Below, in pieces: positions 35,268-47,202 of a stretch of 64,000 nucleotides of DNA. Within the stretch, counting starts at the first letter, position 1; the number at the start of each line of letters is the position of its first letter. Source of the stretch: Dactylis glomerata (lineage: Eukaryota > Streptophyta > Magnoliopsida > Poales > Poaceae); NCBI GenBank assembly GCA_007115705.1, contig QXEO01000411.1:7727702-7791701 (forward strand). Reading direction: 5' to 3'. A program made the position numbers and the translations under genes. The notes beneath the pieces were generated by a model that saw only the letters and a program-made list of their open reading frames with translations, was not told the origin of the DNA and ran no database searches.

Positions 35268-35280
35268 TGGTATCAGAGCC
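35268..35280 (+). other. Primer-binding site of F
   Basis: TGGTATCAGAGCC, complementary to initiator tRNA-Met, four bases after the 5' LTR. Confidence 0.88.
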
Positions 35281-35495
35281 ATCCTGACTGTAGGAGACCC
35301 TAGTTAGCATCGGCGATAGACAGGACCATATTTTCCTAAAAACAAAGAAATGGTTATACGCATAAAATATTTGCCTATGTCTCTCCTCTTCTTTTTCAAA
35401 ATATACGTTCACAAAGTTAAACACTTTTCATACTTAAAATATTGCACACATGATCACTGACTTAAAAAGCTCTTAAATTTGTAGAGGTCAACACT

Positions 35496-36128
35496 ATGGA
35501 GCATCGTCGAGTTGGAGATGGAGACTATCCTTTCAAGGTAGAACTGAAGAATCTGGTAGATCGAGTGGGACGCCTTCCACCCGAGATTGAAGGAGTTCAC
35601 CTTCCAGGAGCTTCCCCACAAAGATCCCATTGGATAATCAGGACATGTAGACCCAAGAACCCTGAAGATCCCAACTCAAAGGATATCATCTACAAATTTC
35701 TAGATAAAAGTTGGATGCACAGAGTCATCCGTGCGATGCAAGAAGCCATGGCACGCCTATGTGAGATCCACAAAGAAGAGCTTCAGCATAGCTCATATCA
35801 GCACTTCGGATGAAGAGAGAAGTATGGACTCCCCGTAGAAGCTTTCCCAGAATGTCGGATTGGACACCAGATGGAAAATCTAGAGTATCTCCTTCAGCGC
35901 CACCAGGAGGATCTGGACAAACTGCGTAGGGAAAACACCCTCCTAAGGATGGATTGCACCTTATTGAAGACTCGAGAGCGTTGCCTCAAGGCTGAAAACC
36001 AACGACTTACCAAGAAGTTAGCATCCTCCAAGGCATCATCCTCCGAAGCCCCAAGTGAAGATGAAGCACCCAAAAATGAATATCTCGCTCGCATCATGGG
36101 ATCGGACTACCCCTCTATCCTTTTGTAA
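35496..36128 (+). pseudogene. Coiled-coil ORF of F (one in-frame stop)
   Basis: One frame of 211 codons interrupted by a single TGA at 35811-35813. The N-terminal half has 'HWIIRTCRPKNPEDPNSKDI' and 'MHRVIRAMQEAMARLCEIHK'. The second half is a predicted coiled coil: 'MENLEYLLQRHQEDLDKLRR' with heptad-spaced Leu, then Lys/Glu/Ser-rich sequence and the end block 'EYLARIMG'. Element A has a similar order (helix 'MEEALARICDMYAKEI', coiled coil, end 'AYLARF'). I do not recognise a named domain. It may be the N-terminal part of a divided Gag, because the zinc-knuckle ORF follows 290 bp later, but that is inference. The stop could come from CGA (Arg). Confidence 0.65.
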
Positions 36129-36421
36129 CTTGAGGATGACGAGTGAGATCACATCATAGGTTCACTCTCGCGCCATAGGAAAAAGATTGTATCTTCCATT
36201 TCTAACGCGAGTCCAGTCCTTGTAATGGTTAAATGTGAACTCATCTTTATGATTGTTAAGTGTTGTTATGTTATGATGTGGTCTTGATTAGGAAGTGCTT
36301 GGATGATCTTAATTTTAAACTAAGGAGTTTAGTTGTATTTTTTCCACATCTTTGGCATACCCCCCCCCTAAAAAGATGTTCCCTTTTTATGTCCTTGTAT
36401 CTAACTTCAGCTCCCTCAAAG

Positions 36422-37276
36422 ATGGATCCAAGCTCTGACATTGACCCTAATTTGGTATATGACCAATTCTGTAAGATTTTCCAACACAACATGTTTTTGA
36501 TGAACCGAAAGTATTCGCGAAAATTCAAGTCCACACTTGGAGCAAATTCAAAAGGAGGTCGCCAATCTCGAACACCCCCAAGGGTATCTCTGTCTAGAAG
36601 CCAAGAAAAAGGGAAAGAAGGCCTAAACCCCTTGCACATATGTTTTTCATGTGGAGATCAATACCACATATCTAGGGATTGCCCTACAAACACCATCTTT
36701 AACATGAAAAACCTTGAGAAGAAGGCTTGTAGCCGCTGCGGAGAAGAAGGCCATCCAGCAAGCAAGTGTCCAGGGAACTGTCCTAACTGCGGAGCCATCC
36801 ACTCTATCGAAGACTGCACCACAAGACTCATCACGTGCTACCTATGCGAAGGCAATGATCACACTCCTAACAAGTGCCCCATGGACTTCTTAGTAACTTC
36901 GTTAGCTAGCATCCAACAAGGCAGTTTCCGTATAGCTTCTCAAAGCTTCACAAGAGGAGGTCCAAAAATGAAGTCGGGGATCGGGAAGACCTTGATCGAT
37001 GAAAAGTCTAAAATTACAAGCAAAAACAACTCGAAGACTGGTGGTGACCACATCCACGGGATCAAGAACATCAACTACCTCAAGCACAAGGGCAAGTGCT
37101 ACACTTGCGGAGAGCCCGGTCATTTCTCCCGGGAGTGCCCCAAGGAGAATCTTGCTTCGTGCCCCAGTGCACCGAAAATAAAAATCAAGGCCAAGGATAT
37201 CCAAGGATCAAAGCGACGACACATGATAGGCAAAAAGGACAACTCATCAAGGGATCAAGTAAACTTGAAGATGTAA
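36422..37276 (+). CDS. Five-zinc-knuckle Gag-like nucleic-acid-binding protein
   Basis: 284 codons from the ATG at 36422, chosen because the upstream part of the frame (from 36260) is hydrophobic and lacks conservation cues. Five CCHC knuckles: C74/C77/H82/C87, C103/C106/H111/C116, C120/C123/H127/C132 (one residue short in the second gap), C139/C142/H147/C152 and C226/C229/H234/C239. A basic, Ser-rich N-terminus ('SLSRSQEKGKEG') and a Lys-rich tail ('KIKIKAKDIQGSKRRH') surround them. CCHC knuckles bind single-stranded nucleic acid; in retroelements they package RNA. Plant gypsy Gags usually have one knuckle, so five is unusual and recalls cellular CNBP-like proteins. No protease follows; the tract and 3' LTR start 65 bp after the stop. 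The frame is intact, unlike its neighbour upstream. Confidence 0.8.
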   Translation: MDPSSDIDPNLVYDQFCKIFQHNMFLMNRKYSRKFKSTLGANSKGGRQSRTPPRVSLSRSQEKGKEGLNPLHICFSCGDQYHISRDCPTNTIFNMKNLEKKACSRCGEEGHPASKCPGNCPNCGAIHSIEDCTTRLITCYLCEGNDHTPNKCPMDFLVTSLASIQQGSFRIASQSFTRGGPKMKSGIGKTLIDEKSKITSKNNSKTGGDHIHGIKNINYLKHKGKCYTCGEPGHFSRECPKENLASCPSAPKIKIKAKDIQGSKRRHMIGKKDNSSRDQVNLKM

Positions 37277-37340
37277 CCTACCATCGACCTAGTCTTTAAA
37301 CTTCCCTAGCGCTACACTTAGGAATCTCGGGGACGAGATT

Positions 37341-37359
37341 CTTTTAAGGGGGGAAGATC
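37341..37359 (+). other. Polypurine tract of F
   Basis: CTTTTAAGGGGGGAAGATC, immediately before the 3' LTR and after TCGGGGACGAGATT. Confidence 0.8.
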
Positions 37360-40300
37360 TGTGACACCCCAACTTTTGTAAACATGTCTAAGCAAAGTTT
37401 AGAAAGGCAAAAATGAGGGCCAACAAAAACTTTTTGCAATTAAGTAAACCTACTAAACTTTTGTGCATGTTTGACTTGTTTGTTGTGAAATCTTATCTGT
37501 TATAATTGATTTCTGAAATAATATTGTTAACCAACATAATTCTCGTGCTCTTGATCATGTCACACTAAAAACTTTTTGGTAAATATATTATCTTGCCAAC
37601 CTCTCATTTTCGTAAAATGGTTTGACTTCTCCAAAACATATTGCCAAGATTATTTTGACAAAAACTATGTATTTATAAGATCTATAGGGATCTATAAAAT
37701 TGGTCCCGCTATGTTGCAAAACTGAATTTTTACACGCTTATGTTTTACTAATATTTTCCAAGTATATTTCTAGCATATAGGAGAAATCTTTAAGAAAGGA
37801 GATATAATGTCTCCCTTCCTTTTTGAGAAAATAAAATTCCCAAACCAGGGTATCTCCCCCAAAACTCTTTTCTTCCTCAAACCATTTTCAAAGTATTTCC
37901 ATGACATGGTCATCTCATGAGCACATACCCATAGAAACTTTATTATGTTGATTGGTTAATAGCATGTGTTGATCTGTGTTGGCCTTGTTAGAATTCTTGT
38001 ATGGTAGTATTATCTACGTGGGTCTGTGATCAACACATCACCTTTAGTTTTTACCTAATAAGGTTTATGCTTATCTTTAGCTCTGAAAACTATAGGTTGG
38101 AAAAACCGCATCTTAAATTTCATCCTCTCCATCACCCCCTAGGCAAAACTCATCCCATTTCCTTCTCATTCATTCTTGAGCTACTTGTAGATGTGCATAC
38201 CTCAATCAAAACCTTGTGTTTTCATATCTAGCAAATCCTCATTGTTTCCTTAGCTTTTCATGTCTCCTTGACACAATGACACTCACCATATCAATATTTC
38301 CATCTCCCACTTTATTTTCAAAGATCTTTCTCTTTTATTTATGCAACAAAAACCATGTGTCTATGTGACTTATGAGATTACCTTCTCTTTTGTAATTATG
38401 AAAATTAAGTTGTTTCTCTTTTCTCTCTCAAATTTAATTCCATAAAACTATCTCATTCCTCATTCACCAAACTTTTTTATAAAAGGCTTTTGTTTATAAA
38501 TATCAAAAGTTTAATGTGAGGAATAATACCTCACTCTCCAAAATAATCTTTGTAAGGTATACTCCTATTTTCATTTTTCCCTTTTCAACTTATCATTTCA
38601 AAAATATTTGCTCTACCCTTTTCATGCGTCAAAAAAAAGATTTACTTTTAAATAAGGGGAAGATTATGCAATGCTCAAATTAGGGCAAAGTACATAACCA
38701 CTCCCACAATCTTTTGGGCTACTTTCAAATTTTCAAAACATCACTACAACCTTTTCTTGCTTGTTTATTTTAAATCAACTAAAGGCCATTTTCCATTTTA
38801 TTAAAATCCCTCTCGCTCATTTTCAAAAGAATTCCATACCCTCACACCATCTCTTGTCATTTTCAGTTTGAATATTTTTGACTCAAATTAAACCTAATAT
38901 TGAGCCTCTCAAATATTTGAGAATCTTGGAACTGTCTCAACCATACCAAAATTTTAACCCTAACCTATATCTCTTTCTCTCTCCCTCCTCAAACCATTTG
39001 AAATCTCTAAGATTCTTTGAACTCTAAATTCTTGTGGTGGCAGTGGCATTTGTTTGAATTTCAAACGTTTGCACCACACCACCTTTTAGCTTGCCTCCTT
39101 CTTCTTTTCTGGCCCAGCCCGTACACACACCCCTACCTGGACCCTCTCTTACGCACGTACATGACCAGAGGAGCCCGCGAGATCGATTCCTGGCACGCTC
39201 GAAGCCACAGCATGCACGACCGAGACACACCCGACCGAAGGCACCCAGCCTCATCCAAGCGCGCATGCAGAAGGTTCCCGAGCGCTGACGCAAGCCCTAC
39301 TACGTCAGCAGCATCCTCAGCCCCAACGTCAGCCCTCGCTCGCTGGTTGGGCAACGCCACCGCCCACCCCACTATCCCGAGCTCCCCCGCAGCTATAAAA
39401 GCCCCTCCCCGAGCCTCTCAACCCCCTCACACCACTCCACTCCCTTCCCACTCCACCCTCTGGCGCGGAAGCGCTGCTCTTCTCTCCCTCTCGCTGCAGA
39501 GAGCGAGGGAGAGCCGTAGTTCCCTGCGTAGGAACAAGGAGGTAGCCGCCCTCTCCAAGCCTCCCCCGGCCTCTTTTCCCTCCAACCAAGTGCCCCCTTG
39601 CCTCTGCTAACCCCCACGAATCTTTTCCCTGCGCAGAGTTCGCCTGGAAACGCCGCCGTCGAGCCGTTCCAGGAGCGCCGCCGTCGGAGGAGGAGCTCGG
39701 CCTGCCCACTGGAGCCGACGCCCCTGCTCTCGAGACGTCGCCCGAGGCTGCCCCGACCCCCTACGACCCCGCCGCCGCCTCGCCGTCGACCGCCGCCGTC
39801 CTCCGGTGAGAACCCCGGCCACTCCGTCCACTCCCAGTAGCCGCTAGGGTTTCTGCCTCGTGCCCGCTCGGGGGGAAGAAGAAATGCCCCTGACCATTGG
39901 ATCTTCTTTTAATCCAACGGCCAGGGAGGCTGCATACCCCTTCGGGTATCATAAGGCGCCGACAGGCGGACCCCCCTTGTCAGTTCTCTTTTTTTTTAGA
40001 ATTCCGCCCGGGGTACGCTGTTGGGCCGGCCTGGTTTCGTTCCCGGCCCGTTTCCAGAACGCGATCCACCTAGTTTTTTTTACGGAAATACTTTTAACTT
40101 TTGTTCAAAAACTGCTGGCTTTAAATTTGAATAACTTCAAATCTACAAATCTGTTTGGCCTGAAACCAACGGCCCTAGATTCCAAATTTAATTATCTATT
40201 TGTTAGTACTATCTCCACATCTGCTTGCTCTATGTTTATTTTATGGAGAATTATTTTTTGTGCTTTAGCATTGTTTGGTCTTTATTACAAAATATGAAAA

Positions 40301-42457
40301 CTTTAAAATACTTTCAGTTTTCAGTTAAATTGACCACATTACTTGGGCCAAGTTGCAGAACATTAAAATTAAACTTTTTCAAAACCCACTAGTCTCATGC
40401 CTATAGACTTTATGTAGGATTATTTGTGTCCCGTGCACAGTTCAAATTTTGTATTATTTTCAAAAATGGATCAAATATACTTAACCTAATGTTTGAAAAT
40501 AGTTAGTCCTTGTCTCTGAAGCTTTGAACCTTGTGTGTGCACTACCATGTTTTCTAAAATATGTGTATTTGTTGTTTGCCAAAAACTATACTCTAGGTAT
40601 AGTACTATTTCTAATTCTATAATCTTAATGTTTGAAACCCTAAAAATTTGACAAGACTTTGCCGCCACCTTGTATATAAATGAACCTTCAGCAAAAACTT
40701 GATTGTTTGTGTTCTTGTTTAAATTATGGTGTGTGGTTTGGTATGTATGCTTGTATGTTGATTTTTGTGCCTTATTTTTGCTTTTTGCGACGCTAGACCC
40801 GACCATTGACGAGTTCGGTGAGGAAGACATTGAAGAATTTGAAGACAACTAGGGACAAGCCACCCATGGCAAGCCACCTTTACTTGTTGCATATCTTGAT
40901 CCTAGTTTTATTTATGCAAGTCTTTCCATTTATATTTATTCAAAGATGCATTGTTTCTTGTAATTGCTATTACCTCTTGATAGCGATTCATTGGCGACTA
41001 GGCTCCACTAGTCACTTGATATCATCTTTAAGATGACACCCCTCAATACCTACTTACTCCATTATATTAGTTGTAGCTTGATGCTTACCATCATGTTACT
41101 CCTTGTAGCCTTGTTTAGTAGAGCAAAAACTCTAGGTTGGGACACTCAAAAATTTGGGAAACATTCTTGAAAAACCTTGGGAAGATTTTGCCCTTGCCCG
41201 AGTGTAAGTTTTGGAAAAAAGAAAGTTTTCTAAAAGTTTTCCTTGGAAAACATCAAAATGGAGACGATGGAAGGACTTTTTATAAAAGAGCACTGCGTAT
41301 AAGTGTTCGCCAAACCAACTTAATCCCGTGCAACCACATTACCCTGGAATGGGACGGGGCTTAGTCCGTAATTTATTTGTCTTAGTATAGGCTACCTCAC
41401 AACTCTATAAGGGTGTTTGATCCCTTGAAGCCGGGTTGGTAAATTTTGGGGCAATACACTGTAGGGGTCTACGGCCGAACGATACTATGGGTCTCTTGTC
41501 GTGGCGATGGGGTCATGGAATAGGGGACTGCCATGGTGCCGGAGAGGTTAAGCCCGAAGGGTAGGTGCCTATACTAGGATGACTAAGTGAAAGGCTTTGA
41601 TAGATTATCCGAAGCCCGCATACTTGTATGACGGTCCGTGGTAAAGTCCTGGCGGATTTATCGAATGGTGTGGGTAAAGTGTGCAACCTCTGCAGAGTGT
41701 CAACCTATTCGAATAGCCGCGTCCTCGGTCATGGACGGTTGGAATGGCCATACTTAACCTGGGCTAGTTTTGTTTTAAAAAGGATTTTTGTGGAAAAAGG
41801 GAAGAGGAGATGGTTTGGAGTACCCATGGGGGTACTACCGTGGAATATGAGTTGGAATTAAGGAAATTGACCACTTGGGTCACCCTCCCTAGAGATTTCA
41901 CTAAAAATTGTTTTAAAAATGTTTTAATAAGGATATAGAAATGTCGTCGATCATGTTTCTTAACATGCTATATCGACACGAGAAAGTTTTAGAAATAAAC
42001 TTAGCATAGAGCCACCCTTGCTACAAGCCATACTAGCATACCTCTTGCATATTGTTCCTCTTAGGTGGTTTGCGAGTACAATTCCACAATGTACTCACGG
42101 CTTTGTCCCTGGCTATTTACTTGGTCAGACTTCGATGACTATGAGGAAGATGAAGGTTTCGATGGCGACTTCGCGAACTAGGTCGTTCTCCCGGTCAGTT
42201 GCCTGTAGGGTTTAAGGCATGACTTGGGCCCGACGATGATGCTACTGTTATCCGCTGTGTTATGTGTTGAACTTCGCCTTCAAGGCATTTGATGTAAGAT
42301 GTGGCCATGATGCCATTGTTGTAAGTCTATTTTAAATTCGGTTGTATGGATGATGTACTTTGATTACCAGTTCGGTTATGTGGATTCATGAGCATTTCTA
42401 GGATCATGAATTGTATGCATAACGGGTGTTTCGGACAAGCGGTCCGGGGCCCCCACA
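37360..42457 (+). repeat. 3' LTR of F
   Basis: 5098 bp, nearly identical to the 5' LTR with a few small indels (for example a shorter tract near 37660 and a missing gccctcc-type block near 38100). TATA box at 39393-39404. Confidence 0.93.
41688..41736 (+). promoter_or_regulatory. Three-palindrome LTR module, copy in F 3' LTR
   Basis: CTCTGCAGAG (41688-41697), CTATTCGAATAG (41705-41716), GTCC...GGAC (41721-41736); identical to the 5' LTR copy. Confidence 0.7.
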
Positions 42458-42462
42458 TTTAC

Positions 42463-43760
42463 CATGCATGTAGTGTATCCTTTCTTTTAATATTATGCAT
42501 GTGTAGATTGTTATGCTTGCTATCTCCTATTTAGGATACCCCTGATTACCCTGTTAGAAGAAACACCGTAATGTAGATTGCTTAGTTGTGCTATAGAATT
42601 CGTGGTTGGGATTCCACATGTTCTTTTTGTTAAGTATGAAAAATATGTTTTGCAAAAAAACTAAGAAAACCACTAAGTTCATGAAACACCTCGGTGGAAA
42701 TTGGTAAGTTGGATTTATGTTGAGTGGTTACACCGGAGCCATCTCTATGGTGGTCGTGTGTATCTTACTTGTGGATGGCCACCCTGGAACAAAGAGATTG
42801 GAGACATTCAAGTCGTGAAGCTTCCAGTGCAACCATGAGTCATATGGGCTCTGTCTTGACCAATTAAGTCGTGAGAACTCAGCTAGACGGATAGAGGGTG
42901 GTAGTAAATTGTTGGATGGAACGCGTCTGAGTTGGTCTGAGGGATTGCTTCTGAAAGGTCTCGTCTTAGTCTTCACCTAGCCATTTGAGCAAAATGAGCA
43001 TCATGGCAAAAGGGGTTGACTAAGTCTTGTGGGAAAAGTGCACAACCTCTGTAGAGTGTTAAAAACTAAGCACTTAGCCGTGTCCCCGGTTACAGACAAT
43101 TTTGAGCGACATGATTTTGAAGCTGTTCAAGGATCTCCTTATCCCAACTTCTTAAAATTAAAACTTGAAGGGTCAACAAGGGATTGTTGTGTGATCATAA
43201 TTATATACACCTGGTGGATTCCTGTGTGTGCATAATTAACTAGGAGCACCTGGTGGATTCCAGTGTGTCCAATAGTGTTTTAAAAGAGAAATGAGATCTT
43301 TTGAAAAGTAGGATAAACAATTGTTTTTCTGCAATCTTAGCCTGAAGCTCCACTTAACCAAATATACATGTAAGTGTTAGGCTCCATTTGTGTCCACCAA
43401 AAAGTGACATCTTGCCAATACAATTCAAGTGTATTGACCCTTTGTGGCTGCAACGTTTCATGTTGCAGGTTTTGATGATAAGAAAGGTACGACAGGGTTA
43501 CGAGTCGATCCGCAGCATGTTCGCCTATGACACATGAAGAAGAAGGACTCCATGCTATTTTTGATTTCATTGTAAACTCTAAAAGCTTTATGCTTAGAGC
43601 ATTGTAAAGTTATTTTATATAATTGCTGGATCATGTGATGTAATAAAATGACCTTTGTTTCTTGATATTACATCTTGAACTGTGTGTGCTAGCGTTTCAT
43701 CCAGGGACTAGCACTAAAAAGCACAGGGACTGTCATCTTTAAAAAGGTGAGATCACTACA
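42463..43760 (+). repeat. LTR-B right, third segment
   Basis: Matches 22381-23679. It ends GAGATCACTACA followed by the ttcat duplication and the resumed LTR-A. Confidence 0.9.
43047..43096 (+). promoter_or_regulatory. Three-palindrome LTR module, copy in LTR-B right
   Basis: CTCTGTAGAG (43047-43056), CTAAGCACTTAG (43066-43077, one mismatch), GTCC...AGAC (43082-43096, one mismatch). Slightly decayed relative to LTR-B left. Confidence 0.6.
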
Positions 43761-43765
43761 TTCAT

Positions 43766-45203
43766 ACTATTCATGAGTAATTGTTGTCACACTTATTCAA
43801 TAGTATTGTTGTTGCACTATTTGATACTATCGTGATTCAATTCACATGAGCCATTTCAAATCCTATTCATGCTTTTGTGAAGCATAAAGATTCTTCAATC
43901 ATATCTAGGTTAGTTCACTCCTCTCAAATCATCCTGACTTTGCCATATCTTGCAAGCCACCATCCCTTTTATCATATCTCTCCTATCTTGAAGAATCTAA
44001 AATCTTAATACAACACCTTTCATTGTTTGTCTTGTTTGGTTTGTTGGATTGGGTGGTGAGATGGTGCCATTTTACTATTATAGATTTGTACGGAGAGCTG
44101 TGTGCTTAGCTGAGTGTTTTGTGAACAAATTTAGAAGTTCAACTAAAATGAATCACCTGGGTGGATTGGTTTGATAAGAGGAGGTGAGGTTGAGTGGCTC
44201 CTGGGACATATGCCTCGAGAGGATGTGTGCCCAGGGCGTACAATTGTGGATTGCCACCCAGGATTAAAGATGTCTTCTATGCTTTAGAGTACTTCCAGTG
44301 CAGCCTTATGACATTATGGGCTCTGTCTTGACCAACTAGGATGTGGGAGTTCAACTTGTGAGCAAGACATGAGGTGGTAGCAGAATTGTAGGTGGGAACG
44401 GGTCTTACTAGTATGGTTGCTCTCTCCTTCTGTCTTGTCTCATTCTATATGGGTAGAATGAGTCTTAAGGTGAATGTGCACAACCCCTGCAGGGTGTAAA
44501 ACTAATCGATTAGTCGTGTCCCCGGTTATGGACAATTTGAGTCTCTAGACATGGAGTGTATGGAAGAATCTCATCACCATTTCTGAATGCCTAAGACTTG
44601 TGTAGAAACCTCTAGGATAGGGGCTCAGAGCCATGCACTCCGAGGGGTGGTGGTTTTCTGTTGCTCCGGCTTTGTTGAACTTCGTCCAGAACTACATGCC
44701 CGGCCCGTATGTGGTGTATGGGAGATTGTTTCGACCTTTGAGAAATAAAATTTTGCAAAAATGTTTTGAGAAGAGAAATATAGGATAAAATTTGGCTTTA
44801 TGCAAATTAGCCTATGAGATCCACCATCCAGATATCATGTAGAATAGTTCTTTCACAACAGCCACCAAATATGTGTCATTTGCCAGTACGTTGTTGTACT
44901 GACCCCTTTTATTGGGGCTGCATATTCAAATGTGTAGGTTTTTTGAATGAGCCATGATTAGTAGGATCTCGAACCTACATTCCAACATGTCTGTTTGTGG
45001 CACGTGATGAAGATGGAGGCTCATTGCTACTCTGTTATTCCGCTGTGATTTTGTAAGGTTTGAACCATATGTAGCTGGATCTACATAGTAATAATTGATA
45101 CTATTGCAATAATTACTACATTTTGTACTGTGGTGCTATCAGTGATTTAGGGAATAACACTTAATACACGAGTTCTACCTTTTCAAAAAGGTAGGGCGCT
45201 ACA
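43766..45203 (+). repeat. LTR-A left, 3' portion
   Basis: Resumes with actattcatgag, matching 61639-61984 of LTR-A right. Beyond about 44115 the right LTR has extra sequence that is missing here, so this copy has a deletion. Ends GTAGGGCGCTACA. Confidence 0.85.
44485..44533 (+). promoter_or_regulatory. Three-palindrome LTR module, copy in LTR-A left
   Basis: CCCTGCAGGG (44485-44494), CTAATCGATTAG (44502-44513), GTCC...GGAC (44518-44533). Same layout as F and B with different palindrome bases. The right LTR is truncated before this point. Confidence 0.7.
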
Positions 45204-45206
45204 GAA

Positions 45207-45219
45207 TGTTATCAGAGCC
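45207..45219 (+). other. Primer-binding site of A
   Basis: TGTTATCAGAGCC, one mismatch from the tRNA-Met site TGGTATCAGAGCC used by B and F, three bases after the LTR. Confidence 0.75.
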
Positions 45220-45409
45220 TAGTGGCATGTAGGATCGAGACCCTAGGTTTGGAATAGACTAGGAGACACCCAGAATGGTATCAAAATGGTATCATTATGT
45301 TTAGGATGTTTTCTTAAAATTTAATGTTTTATAAATTCAGTTTGTTTCATTTCCTCGTAAGGCTTATCACATTCATTTACTTACACTGTTTTACTTTCAA
45401 AAAAAATAG

Positions 45410-45585
45410 ATGGCTTTCACCAAGATGAGGACTCCCTATGACGATGACACCGAGTACTTAGGCGACTAGCTTTCCCGCCTCTCCCGGATGCTGGACTTGG
45501 CCCCTCCCACTTTTCATGGTAGAGTGTTACCATGTGAGGTTCTTGAGATTATCCGCTGGGAGATCGAGATGAAGATCGAAGGGCG
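45410..45585 (+). pseudogene. ORF1 of A, first part (split by element C)
   Basis: ATG at 45410 starts a frame beginning 'MAFTKMRTPYDDDTEYLGD', broken by TAG at 45467-45469, then continuing in frame with 'LSRLSRMLDLAPPTFHG' up to the insertion point of C. It corresponds to the start of the coiled-coil ORF seen in F in position (first ORF after the primer site), though N-terminal sequences differ. No named domain recognised. Confidence 0.55.
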
Positions 45586-47202
45586 TGTTGGTGCGTAGTG
45601 TTGACTACCAGTTGGGAAACCCAAGAGGAAGGTATGATGCGCACAATAGTAAGTTGTCCCTCAGTATGAAACCAAGGTTTAATCGACCAATAGGAGAAAG
45701 AAACCACTTCCAAAGGTTGATGCTAACTGGCTTTTGGTAGGGCGCACTACCGGCACCAGGAACAACGTGGAACCTGCACACAAGACAACCAAGATACTTT
45801 GCCCCAACTTGCAGTGAGGTTGTCAATCTCACTGGTTTGCTAAAAACAAATGACTAAACGTATCGTGTGGAAAAAGATATTTGTTTGCAATAAGTAAATC
45901 AATAATGCTTGTGGAAAGTAAACGGTGCTTGCAGTAGATGGCAATATATATGTAAAAGAATGGACCAGGGTCCACAGTTCACTAGAGGTGTCTCTCCATA
46001 AAGAAATAACATGCTGGGTAAACAAATTACAGTTGGGCAATTGACAAAAAAAAGAATGCATAAAAATGCATGTACATGTCATGAAGATCACTATGAGATT
46101 CACTTGGGTATTACAACATAATACATAGACCGTAATCCAACTGCATCTATGACTAATAATCCACCCGCAGGATATCATCTGAACAACCCTTGGGTATTAA
46201 GTTGGAAGCAACAGATTATCGCCTTAAGCAATGTATGTAATATAAACAATACAAATGTCCTTGAACAAAAGATTGTTGTTTTCTCCCTAGTAGCAATAGC
46301 ACATCTACAAACTTAGAAGTTATTGTCACTCTCCCAGATTACTAGAGGTATGAACCCACTATCGAGCATATATACTCCCTCTTGGAGTCATTAGAATCTA
46401 CTTGGCCAAGATATCTACTAGCAACGGAGAGCATGCAAGATCATAAATAACATAGACATGATAAATCAACAATCAACTTGACATAGTACTCAATATTCAT
46501 CAGATCCCAACAAACACAACATGTAGAATTACATAACGATGATCTTGATCATGATAGGCAGCTCACAAGATCTAGACATGAAGCACATGGAGGAGAAGAC
46601 AACCGTCTAGATACTGCTATGGACCCATAGTCCAAGGTAGACTACTCACGCATCACTCCGGAGGCTGGCATGGTGATAAAGAAGGCCTCTGGTGATGATT
46701 CCCCTCTCCGGCATGGTGCCGGGAAGAGCTTCTGGACCCTCCCGATCTCGGGACGATGATGGCGGCGGCTTGCACTATGTTTCGTGGAAAAGTGTTTGTC
46801 CCCTTATGGTTTTCCCATCGAAGGGAATTTATAGGCGGAAGGGCGATGTCAGGGGGTGGACCAGGGGTCCACACCACCTGGTGGCACGGCCAGGGGGTGG
46901 CCCGCGCCACCCTATGGTGCGGCTGCCCTCTGCCCCCCCTCCGTCTCTCCTTTGGACTCTGTCTTTGTGTCAGGTAAATAAGAACTTCGGCTATCATTTC
47001 GTCCAATTCCGAGAATATTTCTTGTGTAACTTTTCTGAAACTCAAAAACAGAAGAAAACAGGAACTGGCACTATGGCATCTCGTTAATAGGTTAGTTTCG
47101 GAAAATGCATAAAAATGCCACAAAGTGTAAACAAAACACAAAGCAATTGGTGTAAAACAAGCATGGAGCATCAAAAATTATAGATACATTTGCGACGTAT
47201 CA
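45586..47202 (-). repeat. 3' LTR of C
   Basis: 1617 bp. A TATA box CTATAAATTC lies on the minus strand at 46824-46833, in a GC-rich promoter block. Confidence 0.92.
46824..46833 (-). promoter_or_regulatory. TATA box, 3' LTR of C
   Basis: CTATAAATTC on the minus strand, identical in the 5' LTR at 53621-53630. Confidence 0.6.

Larger units (their letters stand above)
30150..42457 (+). mobile_element. Element F: gag-only, long-LTR retrotransposon
   Basis: 12,308 bp bounded by TGTGACACCCC...GGGCCCCCACA and the duplication tttac (30145-30149 and 42458-42462); the intact site is near 22376 in LTR-B left. The LTRs (5114 and 5098 bp) make up 83% of the element and are nearly identical, so insertion is recent compared with B. 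The 2.1-kb internal part encodes a coiled-coil ORF and a zinc-knuckle ORF but no protease, RT or integrase. This resembles the gag-only non-autonomous class (TR-GAG type). The tRNA-Met primer site and tract suggest that Tekay/Del enzymes act in trans (inference). Confidence 0.92.
4149..43760 (+). mobile_element. Element B: non-autonomous long-LTR element nested in LTR-A
   Basis: Starts TGTCACATCCCAAAAA (4149) and ends GAGATCACTACA (43760), flanked by the 5-bp duplication ttcat (4144-4148 and 43761-43765). The LTRs are 4149-23679 and 25624-43760; with nested insertions subtracted both come to about 4.0 kb. The internal part is only 1944 bp and has no intact coding sequence. A primer site complementary to tRNA-Met follows the left LTR and a polypurine tract precedes the right one. 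The 3' internal half is similar to that of A, so A and B are related families. This is a large-retrotransposon-derivative type of element, mobile only with help from another element (inference). Confidence 0.92.
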
